Made by a program: the position numbers and the translations under genes
The notes under the pieces: generated by a model
Told to the model about the DNA's origin: nothing
Database searches by the model: none
What the model saw: the letters and a program-made list of their open reading frames with translations, nothing else
Part shown: positions 34,036-45,767 of the stretch, one piece after another
Numbering within the stretch: position 1 is the stretch's first letter
Layout of the letters: every line of letters begins with the position of its first letter
NCBI GenBank assembly: GCA_002835675.1
Contig: PIZR01000006.1
Coordinates: 301,754 to 365,753 of the forward strand
Source: Bacillus sp. BA3
Lineage (GTDB): Bacteria > Bacillota > Bacilli > Bacillales > DSM-1321
Length of the DNA: 64,000 nt
Direction: 5' to 3'

Positions 34036-34067
34036 AAAAAGAACCCCCTGTTAAACAGGAGGTTCTT
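34036..34067 (-). terminator. Intrinsic terminator overlapping the end of the GNAT gene
   Basis: AGAACC and GGTTCT arms with an inner CCTGT/ACAGG helix span 34040-34066, followed on the minus strand by TTTTTAC. One arm codes the last residues of the acetyltransferase. Confidence 0.85.
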
Positions 34068-34626
34068 CTATTTCCTTTACCATATAGCGAAATTCATGAC
34101 CGCTAATCGGAATGGTTTTAATTTCCACATACCCCAATCTGCCATAGAGACGATTCGCCGCTTCATTTTCCTTTTCAACAACCAAAGAAACCCTTGGATA
34201 TCCCTTATGTTTAGCATATCCCTCAACATATTGAATCAGTGCACTGCCAATACCTTTTCCTTGAAAATCCGGGTCAACGGATACTGTATCCAAATAAAAG
34301 TCTCTCATTTCCGCTTCCTTATCGAGCGTAACGCTTGGGTCTTTCATCTTCATCCTTAATTGTTTCACTATCGGTTCATCCAAGCTTTCGGCATCCTTGC
34401 CATGGTAAGCAATGATCAATCCAGATACTTGTCCATCATGTTCACTGACAAGCGTATTTTCATAGCTGACCCGATTCCCACTTTTCCTGAACAAATCGGC
34501 AAGAACGGAAAGTATCTTTTCTTCTTCCGTTTCACCAGTCAAAACCTCTGCAATTTCCTTAATCGCTAACCGGGTCAATACGGCTGCCTTTTTTGCATCG
34601 TCCGGTGTCGCTTTCCTGATATACAT
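34051..34626 (-). CDS. GNAT family N-acetyltransferase
   Basis: A 191-residue acetyl-CoA-dependent transferase. The acetyl-CoA loop is seen in VDPDFQGKGIGSALI and the later VEKENEAANRLYGRLGY segment ends the fold. The substrate is unknown. Its stop codon lies inside the stem of its terminator. The start ATG follows AAGGAG. It lies between dgkB and rlmCD, where B. subtilis has other genes, so it is an insertion relative to that order. Confidence 0.83.
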   Translation of the reverse strand: MYIRKATPDDAKKAAVLTRLAIKEIAEVLTGETEEEKILSVLADLFRKSGNRVSYENTLVSEHDGQVSGLIIAYHGKDAESLDEPIVKQLRMKMKDPSVTLDKEAEMRDFYLDTVSVDPDFQGKGIGSALIQYVEGYAKHKGYPRVSLVVEKENEAANRLYGRLGYVEIKTIPISGHEFRYMVKEIEEPPV

Positions 34627-34656
34627 GTTTGTAATTCTCCTTGCTTCATTAAACTG

Positions 34657-34682
34657 AAAAGGCCACCAGATTCAGTGGCCAC
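34657..34682 (-). terminator. Intrinsic terminator of dgkB
   Basis: TGGCCAC and GTGGCC arms around an 8-base loop, with CTTTTC downstream on the minus strand; it starts seven bases past the dgkB stop. Confidence 0.75.
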
Positions 34683-34688
34683 TTCAAC

Positions 34689-35603
34689 CTATTTATTTGC
34701 CGGATCATCCGGCAGTATTCCTTGCGGGATGAATACATCAAAATGGCGGTACTGATTTACGAATTCAGCTGGGGCCATCCCGCCAAATTCCCCATCCAAG
34801 TTAAGCATCATGTCCTTTTTGGCATGTACTTTAATTCGATTGGCTTTTTCATAAATGACGTTTTTATCATGTATATGTTCACCGCGCATTGCCAATGTTG
34901 CGACACGGACAATATCAGCGAGGTTTGCCTTTTTCAAAATAAGCAACGTGAACATCCCATCATTCAAAGAGGCGTCAGGAGCCAGTTTCTCGAAGCCGCC
35001 GACCGAATTCGTGTTAGCCACCAAGAAAAGCATGATCTCTCCTTCAAAAAGCTTTCCATCATATTCAATAGAAACTTCCGTCGGCTTAATTGAAGGAAGC
35101 ATTTCAATTCCTTTAATATAGTAGGCTAGCTGACCAAGCATGGTTTTCAGCTTGATTGGCACGTCGTAGGTCAATTCGGTCAATCTGCCCCCGCCAGCAA
35201 TATTGATGAAATACTTATCGTTCATTTTCCCGATATCGACCGGCATCGTATGCCCACCGGCTATAATTTCGGCCGCTCCTTCGATCGACTTCGGTAAATG
35301 CAGCGCCCGGGCGAAATCATTGGTCGTTCCCGTCGGAATGATTCCTAGTTTCGGACGTTTCTCTGCAGTGGCCAGTCCATTAACAACCTCATAAATCGTA
35401 CCGTCGCCCCCTGCTGCAATAACTACATCATAGCCGCGTTCAATCGCTATCTTAGCCGCTTTCGTCGCATCCCCGGCACCGGTCGTCGCATGTGCAGAAG
35501 CTTCATAACCAGCTTCTTCAAGTTTTGCTAGCACACCTGGCAGGCTCTTCTTAATGGCTTCCCGGCCCGAAGTCGGGTTGTAAATCAACCTTGCTCTTTT
35601 CAT
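34689..35603 (-). CDS. dgkB: Diacylglycerol kinase DgkB
   Basis: A 304-residue soluble lipid kinase that phosphorylates diacylglycerol, returning it from lipoteichoic acid synthesis to phosphatidate. The nucleotide loop AAGGDGTIYEVVNG, the IPTGTTNDFARAL motif and the C-terminal LDGEFGG motif identify the DgkB/YegS family. Length and context (beside rlmCD, near gatCAB) agree with B. subtilis DgkB (YerQ). It begins at ATG with a GATGGGAAATG context and forms a single-gene unit with its own terminator. Confidence 0.92.
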   Translation of the reverse strand: MKRARLIYNPTSGREAIKKSLPGVLAKLEEAGYEASAHATTGAGDATKAAKIAIERGYDVVIAAGGDGTIYEVVNGLATAEKRPKLGIIPTGTTNDFARALHLPKSIEGAAEIIAGGHTMPVDIGKMNDKYFINIAGGGRLTELTYDVPIKLKTMLGQLAYYIKGIEMLPSIKPTEVSIEYDGKLFEGEIMLFLVANTNSVGGFEKLAPDASLNDGMFTLLILKKANLADIVRVATLAMRGEHIHDKNVIYEKANRIKVHAKKDMMLNLDGEFGGMAPAEFVNQYRHFDVFIPQGILPDDPANK

Positions 35604-35675
35604 TTCCCATCATCCTTATACATATTGATTCCATAATTTACATCTTAATCCTTCGTTACATGAAAAGCAATATTC

Positions 35676-35702
35676 GAAAAAAGAGGACCGTATTTCGGTC
35701 CA
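35676..35702 (-). terminator. Intrinsic terminator of the ECF sigma operon
   Basis: GGACCG pairs with CGGTCC around a short AT loop, followed on the minus strand by TCTTTTTT, about 80 bases beyond the last gene of the operon. Confidence 0.85.
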
Positions 35703-35782
35703 TATCTTTTACATTTTACTAGAAATCGCATCAGGGAAAATTATAATGCTTTTTACAATTTTATTCTAGTAAATGATTTCAA

Positions 35783-36709
35783 TCATGGATATTGAACGTT
35801 CACGTTAAATGTATCGGTAACCATTAAAGTATGTTTCCCATCACCAGTATTGAATATCCCATTCTTTTTTACAATGCCTTCATCACTTGTTCCTTTTTTC
35901 ACTTCAGTCATCTTCCAGCCACTCTCGGGGCCTTCAAGTTCCTCGACCCCTCTAGCATCTATCTTGATATCACTATTATCCTGAAGGACTACACTTAGAT
36001 TTCCGCTGTCCTTCACACTCCAGTCATTCAAGAGCTTTCTAGGCTTCAAGACAAGATCGGTACTTTGTCCGTCAATTTCCACTGCCAATTCAGCAGGGAT
36101 TATAAGGGTTGCCTTAAGATTCCCTGTTTCACTGTCCAAAAGTCCATTTTGACTCGGTAAATCCTTGAAGCTAATATAAAGAGTATCACCATTTCTTTCA
36201 ACAAGTAAATAATCTTCCGCTTTGTTCAACAATGAATCATCATCTTCCATTACCCGCTCACCATATGTTCCAAAAACGGAAACTTCTTCGTCCTTACCAC
36301 TTTCAATTGTCAATGGGTATGAACCAGTGTCCAGGACAACTCTCTGTATGCCCTTTCCTGCCTCTTGATTGAAACCAGGCAAATTGACCGTTTTCTCTTC
36401 ACTATTAACGGCAGCCCTAACTTGATCCAACAATCCGCTGGATGTAAGCAGAATTAAAACTATTCCCGTCGTTCCAAGCAATCCAACGAAAAGAATGCTA
36501 AGAATATCATACTTTACAAAAGAACTTTCTTTTCTGGAAAAATAAATATAAAAGAGAATCTCTGCACCCAAGATAATGAACAGCAACGGCCACCACGATA
36601 GCAGAATCGTCGTCAAATTCATATCCGAAATTTGAGAAACGAGTAAAACAAAACCCAAACCAACCAGGGAGATCCCCATTGAAATCGTTCCGACTCTCCA
36701 TGTTCTCAT
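35783..36709 (-). CDS. Membrane protein with extracytoplasmic beta-rich domain, last gene of the sigma operon
   Basis: A 308-residue protein. Three N-terminal hydrophobic segments (about 10-30, 35-55 and 68-90) precede a beta-rich domain that resembles the repetitive adhesin-like folds attached to LiaI/DUF5668-type membrane proteins: TLIIPAELAVEIDGQSTDLVLKP, then NLSVVLQDNSDIKIDARG. Start ATG overlaps the stop of the upstream gene (ATGA). Its place in an operon with an ECF sigma factor suggests an envelope-stress role, which is inference. Confidence 0.65.
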   Translation of the reverse strand: MRTWRVGTISMGISLVGLGFVLLVSQISDMNLTTILLSWWPLLFIILGAEILFYIYFSRKESSFVKYDILSILFVGLLGTTGIVLILLTSSGLLDQVRAAVNSEEKTVNLPGFNQEAGKGIQRVVLDTGSYPLTIESGKDEEVSVFGTYGERVMEDDDSLLNKAEDYLLVERNGDTLYISFKDLPSQNGLLDSETGNLKATLIIPAELAVEIDGQSTDLVLKPRKLLNDWSVKDSGNLSVVLQDNSDIKIDARGVEELEGPESGWKMTEVKKGTSDEGIVKKNGIFNTGDGKHTLMVTDTFNVNVQYP

Positions 36710-37767
36710 TCAGTCTCCTCCTCGGCTCTACCTTTTTTACTTCCCGACAGCAGTTTGATTCCCCCGCCTATGAGAAGGATGCATACAAGTCCTTTTTGAA
36801 AATAATCTCTAAACCAATACTCCAAGTTGCTTCCAATCCATTCATCCAAATGAGGGGCAATGGCCGGGACGATTATATTACTGGCCAAGAAATAGATTCC
36901 AATTCCCACCAACCCCAATCCTAGCCATTTTTGGTGATTGACCATACCCGAAATGATGGGCGTATCTTCTACTGGTCCCTCTTCCATTTTCGAGGCTTTT
37001 TGCAATCCATCAAAAAAACTATAAAACCAGATAATCGGAATAAGGAAAAAGAAGAAACCTAACCGGAGTAAATCCAGTATGTAAATGGCGAATAAAAAGC
37101 CGGCCATCAATTGAATTCCACGTTTTTGCAGCCCCAAATATAAGTGACCTGCACCAGGAAAAATGGCGAGTAAAGTCGCGACCGATTTACTCTTCTTGCC
37201 GGATTCCCTTCTCTCCTCGAAGTCTTCCAAAACGGTCCGATCGATAAGCTCCTCACCTCTTTGCTTTTTATTCAGCTGTTGAACAGAATCAAAAAAGCTG
37301 TAAATCCAGATAACAGGCAATAATGCCATGAATATCAACAGGCCTTCCATTTGTGTCATCACACTGATGAATACAACCATGATGCCAAGGCCTAAAAAGC
37401 CGATGAGAAAAATGAGTCCCCGATTCATGAGACCCAGCTGAAAATGCCCTAATCCTGGAACGAATGACAGGATGATTACATAAAATCTTTCCGTCTCCGG
37501 CTGATCGGCCCCTACATTCTCTTCATTTTTAGGATTCCTCAGTGAGGTGACCACCAAATCAAATATACTGATGAAATAAAACACCATTCCAATAACGGAA
37601 AAAGCCAGAAACGCATCCGATTGACTGATCAACGAAAGAAATAGACCTCCAAGCCCCAATCCAGCCGTGGCAAGAAAATAAAATAACCCTTTATATTTCC
37701 TTCCTAGGTAAAAATGTCCGAAACCTGGCAGAAACGATAATAAAAAAGCTAATACCGGACTTTTATT
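36706..37767 (-). CDS. Polytopic membrane protein with three PGxGHxxLG repeats
   Basis: A 353-residue membrane protein built from three similar units. The motif LPGFGHFYLG (14-23) recurs as VPGLGHFQLG (104-113) and FPGAGHLYLG (204-213), each at the start of a two-helix unit ending in a YSFFD or similar patch. This resembles a triplicated TM2-type domain. A fourth hydrophobic part forms the tail. The ATG at 37767, after AAGGAGGGG, overlaps the anti-sigma stop region. It could be a sensor or effector of the sigma system; no known family member is named here. Confidence 0.7.
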   Translation of the reverse strand, partial: NKSPVLAFLLSFLPGFGHFYLGRKYKGLFYFLATAGLGLGGLFLSLISQSDAFLAFSVIGMVFYFISIFDLVVTSLRNPKNEENVGADQPETERFYVIILSFVPGLGHFQLGLMNRGLIFLIGFLGLGIMVVFISVMTQMEGLLIFMALLPVIWIYSFFDSVQQLNKKQRGEELIDRTVLEDFEERRESGKKSKSVATLLAIFPGAGHLYLGLQKRGIQLMAGFLFAIYILDLLRLGFFFFLIPIIWFYSFFDGLQKASKMEEGPVEDTPIISGMVNHQKWLGLGLVGIGIYFLASNIIVPAIAPHLDEWIGSNLEYWFRDYFQKGLVCILLIGGGIKLLSGSKKGRAEEETE

Positions 37768-38230
37768 CATTTCTAAACCCCTCCTTATTCTTCTTTTCGA
37801 TTGTGTCCATCCAATTAAATGTTTTATCAATAAGTCCATCGGTTAAGGACTGCGTTTCCCTTCCGCTGCTTGATTCCACAGAATCCACGTATTCCGTCAA
37901 TGATTGAAATACTCCGCCTGCCATCAATAAAATGGTAAACCCGGCCGCGATCAGGTAATGTCTTGTAATCGTCCGAAGTGATTTCTCTTTTCGGTGTTGT
38001 TTAGCCTCTTCACCAGAACCTTCTTTCAATCGGCTAATCGAGTCCATGACCGGACCTGCAATATCAAATCCTTCGATGTCCAGACTGGTTTCTTCTTTTT
38101 CCATCGCTTCCATATAGGCGGACAAACACTTGTCACAGGAGTATAGATGATTTTCATATTCAATTTTTAGAGCCTCTGGTATTTCATCTGCCAAATATGC
38201 AACCCATTCTGCTTCAGGAACATGATTCAC
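37763..38230 (-). CDS. Zinc-finger anti-sigma factor with one membrane helix
   Basis: A 155-residue protein. The N-terminal half has the zinc-type anti-sigma motif H28-x3-C32-x2-C35 (HLYSCDKC). A single membrane helix (about 100-117) anchors it, leaving about 35 residues outside. It should hold the preceding sigma factor inactive until an envelope signal. Translation starts at GTG (38230), whose TG is part of the sigma stop (GTGA overlap), with GGAGGA before it. The in-frame ATG upstream lies inside the sigma gene. Confidence 0.85.
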   Translation of the reverse strand: MNHVPEAEWVAYLADEIPEALKIEYENHLYSCDKCLSAYMEAMEKEETSLDIEGFDIAGPVMDSISRLKEGSGEEAKQHRKEKSLRTITRHYLIAAGFTILLMAGGVFQSLTEYVDSVESSSGRETQSLTDGLIDKTFNWMDTIEKKNKEGFRNE

Positions 38231-38769
38231 GAAAAATCCTCCTCTTTCCAATGTTTTCTCATCCAATTTCTTGCCCGATATAGCTTTACCTCGACAGATT
38301 TCACTTGAATATGCTGTTCCTCTGCAATTTGCTTGAATGTCTTTTCCTTTATGTAATAGCTATATACAACATCCCGATATCCCTCTGGAAGGTCATTCAG
38401 CTTCCGTAATACTTGCTTTCGCCTTTCATTCCGAAAGAATACCGCCTCGACATCATCCGTTAAGCCCAAATTAGCTTCCGATGAATGTTCTTCCTGCAAT
38501 TCTTCCTTTTGGCGTTCCCTCTTTCTCTTTAAATCGATTGCATGATTTACCGCAATTCGGGTAATCCAGGTTTTGAAACCTTGGTTTTTATATTGAGGAA
38601 GAGAGGTGTAGATTTTGATAAAGACTTCCTGGGTAACATCTTCTGCATCCTTTTGATTCCGCAAGACGGAATAGACGGTCCTATAAATCGTCTGTTTATA
38701 TGTTTCAATCAACATTCGGAATGCATGATCATTCCCAGCCCTTACCTTCTCAACTAACTCATCCGTCAC
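38227..38769 (-). CDS. ECF-type RNA polymerase sigma factor
   Basis: A 180-residue sigma-70 factor of the ECF group with region 2 (FRMLIETYKQTIYRTVYSVL, then DAEDVTQEVFIKIY) and region 4 (LPEGYRDVVYSYYIKEKTF, IAEEQHIQVKSVEVKLYRAR). The GTG at 38769 is used because GGAGG lies 7 bases before it; the ATG at 38796 lies upstream of that site. It heads a four-gene operon with its anti-sigma factor and two membrane proteins. I could not find a convincing autoregulated promoter. Confidence 0.88.
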   Translation of the reverse strand: MTDELVEKVRAGNDHAFRMLIETYKQTIYRTVYSVLRNQKDAEDVTQEVFIKIYTSLPQYKNQGFKTWITRIAVNHAIDLKRKRERQKEELQEEHSSEANLGLTDDVEAVFFRNERRKQVLRKLNDLPEGYRDVVYSYYIKEKTFKQIAEEQHIQVKSVEVKLYRARNWMRKHWKEEDFS

Positions 38770-38884
38770 TTCTCTTCCTCCTTTCCTTTTAATCATTCAT
38801 GTAATAGACGCACAAAAAGGAGTTACCCCTACAGATAACTCAAAAATTTTTTTGCTTTTTCACAGTAAAATCTTTTCTTAATCA

Positions 38885-38918
38885 AGAGAAAACCGTACCA
38901 CTTTAAAAGTGATACGGT
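38885..38918 (-). terminator. Intrinsic terminator of gatCAB
   Basis: ACCGTA and TACGGT arms with an inner CACTTT/AAAGTG helix (38892-38918), followed on the minus strand by TTTTCTC. Confidence 0.85.
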
Positions 38919-38923
38919 CAATA

Positions 38924-40351
38924 TTAACGTTTATTGATTTCTTCCACCAAAATTTTATTAACAAGCTGTGGATTTGCTTGTCCTTTTGTCGCTTTCATGA
39001 TCTGTCCGACAAGGAAGCCGATTGCTTTTTGTTTACCGGCCTTAAAATCTTCAATTGATTGCGGGTTATTATTCAATGCTTCTTCAACGGCTGTACGCAA
39101 TGCGCCTTCATCGGAAATTTGGACTAGTCCCTTCTCCTTGACGATCGTTTCAGCATCCCCGCCGTTTTCAATCAATTCTTTGAAAACTTTTTTAGCGATT
39201 TTAGAAGAAATCGTGCCATCTTCAATCAGCTTGATCATTCCAGCCAACGATTCAGCAGTCAATTTGACTTCATGCAGCTCTTTACCTTCTGCATTCAAGA
39301 AGGCGGAAACCTCACCCATGATCCAGTTAGATGCCAGTTTTGCATCAGCTCCTGAAGCGACTGTCGCTTCAAAGAAATCAGCACTTTCTTTCGTTACCGT
39401 TAAAACGGCTGCATCATATTCAGGTAAGCCAAATTCTTCGACATAGCGTTTTTTCCGGGCATCCGGAAGTTCCGGAATCTCGGCAGCGATACGCGCTTTC
39501 CATTCTTCATCGATATGAATTGTCAATAAGTCCGGTTCCGGGAAGTAACGGTAATCATCGGAGCCTTCCTTAATTCGCATTAGTACCGTTCTGCCTGTAG
39601 CTTCGTCGAACCGGCGTGTTTCCTGTTCGATTATGCCGCCTTCATTCAAGATTTCCGCTTGGCGGATTTCTTCATGCTCCAACCCTTTGCGGACGAAGTT
39701 GAATGAGTTCAAGTTTTTCAATTCGGTTTTCGTACCGAATTCTTTTTGGCCGACAGGTTTCAAGGAAATGTTGGCATCACAGCGAAGTGAGCCTTCTTCC
39801 ATTTTACAATCGGAAACGCCGGTGTATTGAATGATGGATTTCAATTTTTCCAGATATGCATAAGCTTCTTCTGGGGAAGTGATATCCGGTTCGGATACGA
39901 TTTCAACTAGAGGCGTACCTTGGCGGTTATAATCACAAAGTGAATAGTTCCCTTTATGTGTCAGCTTTCCAGCATCCTCTTCCATATGAATGCGGGTAAT
40001 GCCAATTTTCTTTTTCTTGCCGCCCACCTCAATCTCAATCCAACCATGCTCACCGATCGGCTGATCGAATTGTGAAATTTGGTATGCTTTAGGATTGTCC
40101 GGGTAAAAGTAGTTTTTCCGGTCGAATTTCGTAATCTCCGCCACTTCGCAATTCAGGGCAATTGCAGCCTTCATTGCAAAATCAACAGCCTTTTTATTGA
40201 CGACAGGCAATACACCTGGGTAGCCTAGGTCGATTACAGTCGTGTTACTATTTGGAGCGGCACCAAAATGATTTGGGCTCGCTGAGAAAATTTTAGAATC
40301 CGTTTTTAATTCTACGTGTACTTCTAGACCAATCACCGTTTCAAAGTCCAT
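38924..40351 (-). CDS. gatB: Aspartyl/glutamyl-tRNA amidotransferase subunit B
   Basis: The 475-residue tRNA-binding and kinase subunit of GatCAB, which turns Glu-tRNA(Gln) into Gln-tRNA(Gln), needed in Bacillus because it lacks a glutaminyl-tRNA synthetase. The start [17 protein letters not shown] segment (here [15 protein letters not shown]), the [11 protein letters not shown] metal region and the C-terminal YqeY-like tail ([16 protein letters not shown]) are complete. It follows gatA after 13 bases and ends the operon. Confidence 0.95.
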   Translation of the reverse strand: MDFETVIGLEVHVELKTDSKIFSASPNHFGAAPNSNTTVIDLGYPGVLPVVNKKAVDFAMKAAIALNCEVAEITKFDRKNYFYPDNPKAYQISQFDQPIGEHGWIEIEVGGKKKKIGITRIHMEEDAGKLTHKGNYSLCDYNRQGTPLVEIVSEPDITSPEEAYAYLEKLKSIIQYTGVSDCKMEEGSLRCDANISLKPVGQKEFGTKTELKNLNSFNFVRKGLEHEEIRQAEILNEGGIIEQETRRFDEATGRTVLMRIKEGSDDYRYFPEPDLLTIHIDEEWKARIAAEIPELPDARKKRYVEEFGLPEYDAAVLTVTKESADFFEATVASGADAKLASNWIMGEVSAFLNAEGKELHEVKLTAESLAGMIKLIEDGTISSKIAKKVFKELIENGGDAETIVKEKGLVQISDEGALRTAVEEALNNNPQSIEDFKAGKQKAIGFLVGQIMKATKGQANPQLVNKILVEEINKR

Positions 40352-40364
40352 TTTTTTTCACCCC

Positions 40365-41828
40365 TTACAGCTTAGGAAATTGTTTATGAAAATCTGTTGC
40401 TTGCTCAAATGCGTGAGCCGCGCGGTAAATCGTGCTTTCATCAAAATGCTTACCAATCATTTGCAGTCCAAGCGGAAGACCATTCGCTGCGAATCCACAT
40501 GGCACGGATATACCCGGTACACCAGCAAGATTGACTGGAATCGTCAAGATATCATTCGCATACATCGTTAATGGATCGTCGACTTTTTCACCAATTTTAA
40601 ATGCAGGCGTAGGTGTAGTCGGCCCAACGATGACATCGTATTTTTCAAAAACATCTTCAAAGTCTTTTTTGATTAACGTACGTACTTTTTGAGCCTTTTT
40701 ATAATAAGCATCATAATAACCTGAACTTAAGGAGAAAGTTCCAAGCATGATACGGCGTTTCACTTCGTCACCGAATCCTTCTGCACGAGTTTGCTTATAC
40801 ATTTCTATTAGTGTTTCTGCATTATCTGTACGGTGTCCGTAACGCACACCGTCAAAACGTGAAAGGTTAGCCGAAGCTTCCGATGAAGATAGCAGATAAT
40901 AGGCAGCTAAAGCATATTTGGAATGCGGCAAGGATACCTCTTCCCATTCAGCTCCAAGCCCCTCTAATACTTTTAATGCTTCAAGTACGGAATTACGTGC
41001 TTCTTCACCAACGCCTTCGCCAAGATATTCCTTAGGCACAGCTATTTTCAATCCTCTAACATCGCCTGTTAATGAATTCACAAAATTCGGCACGTCAACA
41101 TTGGCAGAGGTCGAATCCATTGGATCTACACCTGAAATCGCTTCAAGCAAATAGGCGTTATCTTCAACCGTTCTTGTAACTGGCCCAATTTGATCCAGTG
41201 AAGACGCAAATGCTACTAGTCCGAATCGGGAAACCCGTCCATATGTAGGTTTTAAGCCGACAACTCCACAATAGGCAGCTGGTTGGCGGATCGATCCACC
41301 CGTATCGGAACCTAAAGAGAATAGGACTTCACCGGAAGCGACAGATGCAGCTGAACCGCCCGAAGAACCGCCTGGCACATATTCCGTGTTCCAAGGGTTG
41401 CGTGTTGCCTGAAATGCGGAGTTCTCATTGGAAGAACCCATCGCAAACTCATCCATATTCAATTTCCCGATCGTAACCGTTTCTGCTTTCTGTAGCTTTT
41501 GAACAACGGTTGCATCATAGATTGGATCAAAGTTCTCCAAAATTTTGCTCGCACAAGTCGTACGCAAATTTTTAGTGACAATATTATCCTTCACTCCGAT
41601 TGGCATACCAAATAAAGCGCCTTCGTTCTCGCCTTTTACCAATTGATCATCCAATCGTTTTGCTTGATTGCGGGCGTTTTCTTCATCAAGTGTCAAAAAT
41701 GCCTTCACCTTGTCCTCTACTTGTCCGATTCGCTTATACGATTCGTTAACAAGATCAGTGACACTTATCTCTTTCTTATGTAAGCGTTCATGAAGCTCAG
41801 AAACCTTTTGTTCGAACAACGACATCAT
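40365..41828 (-). CDS. gatA: Aspartyl/glutamyl-tRNA amidotransferase subunit A
   Basis: The 487-residue amidase-signature subunit that releases ammonia from glutamine for GatB. The Ser-cisSer-Lys triad is seen in GVKDNI (Lys), [14 protein letters not shown] and [12 protein letters not shown] (Ser). The gene begins with two consecutive ATG codons after GGAGGG; either may start. It lies 9 bases downstream of gatC. Length and motifs are standard. Confidence 0.95.
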   Translation of the reverse strand: MMSLFEQKVSELHERLHKKEISVTDLVNESYKRIGQVEDKVKAFLTLDEENARNQAKRLDDQLVKGENEGALFGMPIGVKDNIVTKNLRTTCASKILENFDPIYDATVVQKLQKAETVTIGKLNMDEFAMGSSNENSAFQATRNPWNTEYVPGGSSGGSAASVASGEVLFSLGSDTGGSIRQPAAYCGVVGLKPTYGRVSRFGLVAFASSLDQIGPVTRTVEDNAYLLEAISGVDPMDSTSANVDVPNFVNSLTGDVRGLKIAVPKEYLGEGVGEEARNSVLEALKVLEGLGAEWEEVSLPHSKYALAAYYLLSSSEASANLSRFDGVRYGHRTDNAETLIEMYKQTRAEGFGDEVKRRIMLGTFSLSSGYYDAYYKKAQKVRTLIKKDFEDVFEKYDVIVGPTTPTPAFKIGEKVDDPLTMYANDILTIPVNLAGVPGISVPCGFAANGLPLGLQMIGKHFDESTIYRAAHAFEQATDFHKQFPKL

Positions 41829-41837
41829 TGTCCCTCC

Positions 41838-42128
41838 TTATTCAATTATTGATGGTACACGGATATATCCTTCTTTGCTATCCGGTGCATTTTTAACTAC
41901 TTCTTCTACTGGCAATCCCGGTTTTGCGACATCTTCGCGCATAACATTCTTCATATCCAAAACGTGAGAAGTCGGGTTTACTTGATCCGTATCAAGCTCA
42001 TTCAACTGCTCCGCGAATGAAATCATTTGGTCAAGCTGATGCTGAAACTGTTGTGCTTCTTCTTCCGTAATGGCCAAACGAGCCAAATGGGCAACGTGTT
42101 TAACTTGTTCCATAGAAATACGTGACAT
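41838..42128 (-). CDS. gatC: Aspartyl/glutamyl-tRNA amidotransferase subunit C
   Basis: The 96-residue subunit that wraps around GatA and holds the GatCAB complex together. It shows the family's [17 protein letters not shown] start and the C-terminal [15 protein letters not shown] segment. The ATG at 42128 follows GGAGGTG and gives the usual length; the in-frame ATG at 42155 lies before that site. It is the first gene of gatCAB. Confidence 0.93.
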   Translation of the reverse strand: MSRISMEQVKHVAHLARLAITEEEAQQFQHQLDQMISFAEQLNELDTDQVNPTSHVLDMKNVMREDVAKPGLPVEEVVKNAPDSKEGYIRVPSIIE

Positions 42129-42445
42129 TCTCTTCACCTCCGAAAAAATATCCAAATCGACTGAATTTCGTCGCTTTTCTCCATATAATCATCGTTTAAA
42201 TCATATCAAACTATTACACAGTAAAGCAACAAGAGATACAATGTCGAAATTCAATTATTTCATAAGGAAAAAGAGATATTTTCCGGGAAATATGGGAAAG
42301 TTGCCGGAATTTCCGGGGAAATGACAATAAGTCCTTTAAAATTCGACAAATGTTCCCTTTTTAAAGCAGTTGCTCCCTAAGATGGAAGGGTTTACTTCCT
42401 GTTTAAAGGTTATTTTGGATACATTCCCATTTAAAAGCGGGACAC
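42129..42445. other. Intergenic region between camS and gatC
   Basis: Holds the gatCAB promoter near its gatC end. The rest contains several CCGG-centred short dyads at about 42287-42318 and no gene I would support; the plus-strand open frame here has no ribosome site. Confidence 0.5.
42200..42229 (-). promoter_or_regulatory. Candidate sigma-A promoter of gatCAB
   Basis: On the minus strand TTGCTT (42224-42229) and TATGAT (42200-42205) are separated by 18 bases, about 75 bases before the gatC ATG. Confidence 0.5.
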
Positions 42446-42479
42446 AAAAAAGATGAAGCCGCTAAGCTTCATCTTTTTT
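42446..42479 (-). terminator. Intrinsic terminator of the pcrB-pcrA-ligA-camS operon
   Basis: GATGAAG and CTTCATC arms around a short loop, flanked by A6 and T6 runs. It begins at the camS stop codon and can act on both strands. Confidence 0.92.
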
Positions 42480-43648
42480 CATTCATATATATGAACGGTT
42501 GGTTCGTCCTGATTCGCTTCACGGACTATGAGTGCTTCAGGTCCATTTACAGAGGTGATGGATACCTGTACGGCAATATAGTTCGGGAAACGTTCCATTA
42601 CAAGGCCAGCAACATATTGGGTAAAGCCGATCGCTTCGGAGTTCCCATAAAATTGAATGGGGATATCGATGTTCAGACTTTGCAATTGATCATCCATATA
42701 GAACGCCCTGCCGATGACTCCGTTAAAGTTGGGGAAGTATTCTTCGACATCTTCTTTAAAGTTCGTGAATGTATTGACGTCATCACGGTATTTTTTTTCA
42801 GCCCCTGCAGAAGGAAATAGGAAATACTCTTCGTCCAAGTTCGTCCATTTTCCAATATTGTCAGAGTTTTTATCGATATTCGTATAGGAAATGAAATTTC
42901 CAGGGACTACTGAAGATTTTTCATTTTGCTCGAATAAGGCAATCGTAATCGGAACATTTTTCAGCTTGTCCATTTTACGCAGCCTTTTTAAAACTTCTGC
43001 AGCAATTTTTTCCCCTTCTTGCTTTAGCTTTTTACTATCGATTTTATTTTCATAGGTGGCACCGAATTCTTCCTTTTGATAGTAATGCACTGAATTCAAC
43101 GCAAGACCTATTACAACTCCGCCAAGGCTCACTGAATTATCTTTTGTTTTCACCAAGTAATTATGTTCTAAAATATGGGCAAGATAGATCGGATTTTCTT
43201 CATTCCGCTTATCAATGTCACCTTTACCCGGATCAACCGGATTCAAGCCAAGGTTCTCTGAGGCTTTCTTCTTCTTTTCTTTCAACTGACTATCGGTATA
43301 TTTTCTGTTCAGCCAGGAAGATATCGTGGAACTATCTAGCATTTGCCCCTCTTGAAACAGGTAATCTTCCGGGTCGAATTGGGTTTGCGCCAACCGCATC
43401 AAACCATTTTCGAATTCTTCAATGTCATATCGGGTATTTAGATTGGATACGACCAAACCGCGTGCTTTTGATGGTTCAAACGGTAGGATTGTTTGATAAT
43501 ATTCTTCCGAAATTTTATACTTCGGAATAATTGCCGATTCTTTTTTGTCTTTGGAGTCTTGAACTACCTCTTGCTTATCCTCAAAACTAGGCGCACATCC
43601 AGCAAGAAGCAGTATAAGAATCATCCCCAAAATAGAGTGTTTCCTCAT
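42479..43648 (-). CDS. camS: CamS family lipoprotein (YerH)
   Basis: A 389-residue surface lipoprotein. The signal peptide ends in the lipobox LLAGC, so Cys17 or nearby is lipidated. The folded part (about 45-389) is the CamS/YerH family, named for a sex-pheromone peptide released from the signal sequence in enterococci and staphylococci; the role of the protein itself is unclear. As in B. subtilis it follows ligA, 11 bases beyond its stop, and ends the operon at a strong terminator. Confidence 0.9.
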   Translation of the reverse strand: MRKHSILGMILILLLAGCAPSFEDKQEVVQDSKDKKESAIIPKYKISEEYYQTILPFEPSKARGLVVSNLNTRYDIEEFENGLMRLAQTQFDPEDYLFQEGQMLDSSTISSWLNRKYTDSQLKEKKKKASENLGLNPVDPGKGDIDKRNEENPIYLAHILEHNYLVKTKDNSVSLGGVVIGLALNSVHYYQKEEFGATYENKIDSKKLKQEGEKIAAEVLKRLRKMDKLKNVPITIALFEQNEKSSVVPGNFISYTNIDKNSDNIGKWTNLDEEYFLFPSAGAEKKYRDDVNTFTNFKEDVEEYFPNFNGVIGRAFYMDDQLQSLNIDIPIQFYGNSEAIGFTQYVAGLVMERFPNYIAVQVSITSVNGPEALIVREANQDEPTVHIYE

Positions 43649-43659
43649 AGCTACACCTC

Positions 43660-45744
<2,085 letters not shown>

Positions 45745-45767
45745 TTACCAGTGGAAGCATATTAATC

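Noticed and set aside
38805..38828. GTAAC and CGTC on the minus strand before the ECF sigma gene as an autoregulated promoter
   Set aside because: Spacing between the AAC and CGTC elements is about 11 bases instead of about 16.
42070..42324. Plus-strand open frame of 84 codons between camS and gatC
   Set aside because: It starts inside gatC on the opposite strand and has no ribosome site or protein-like composition.
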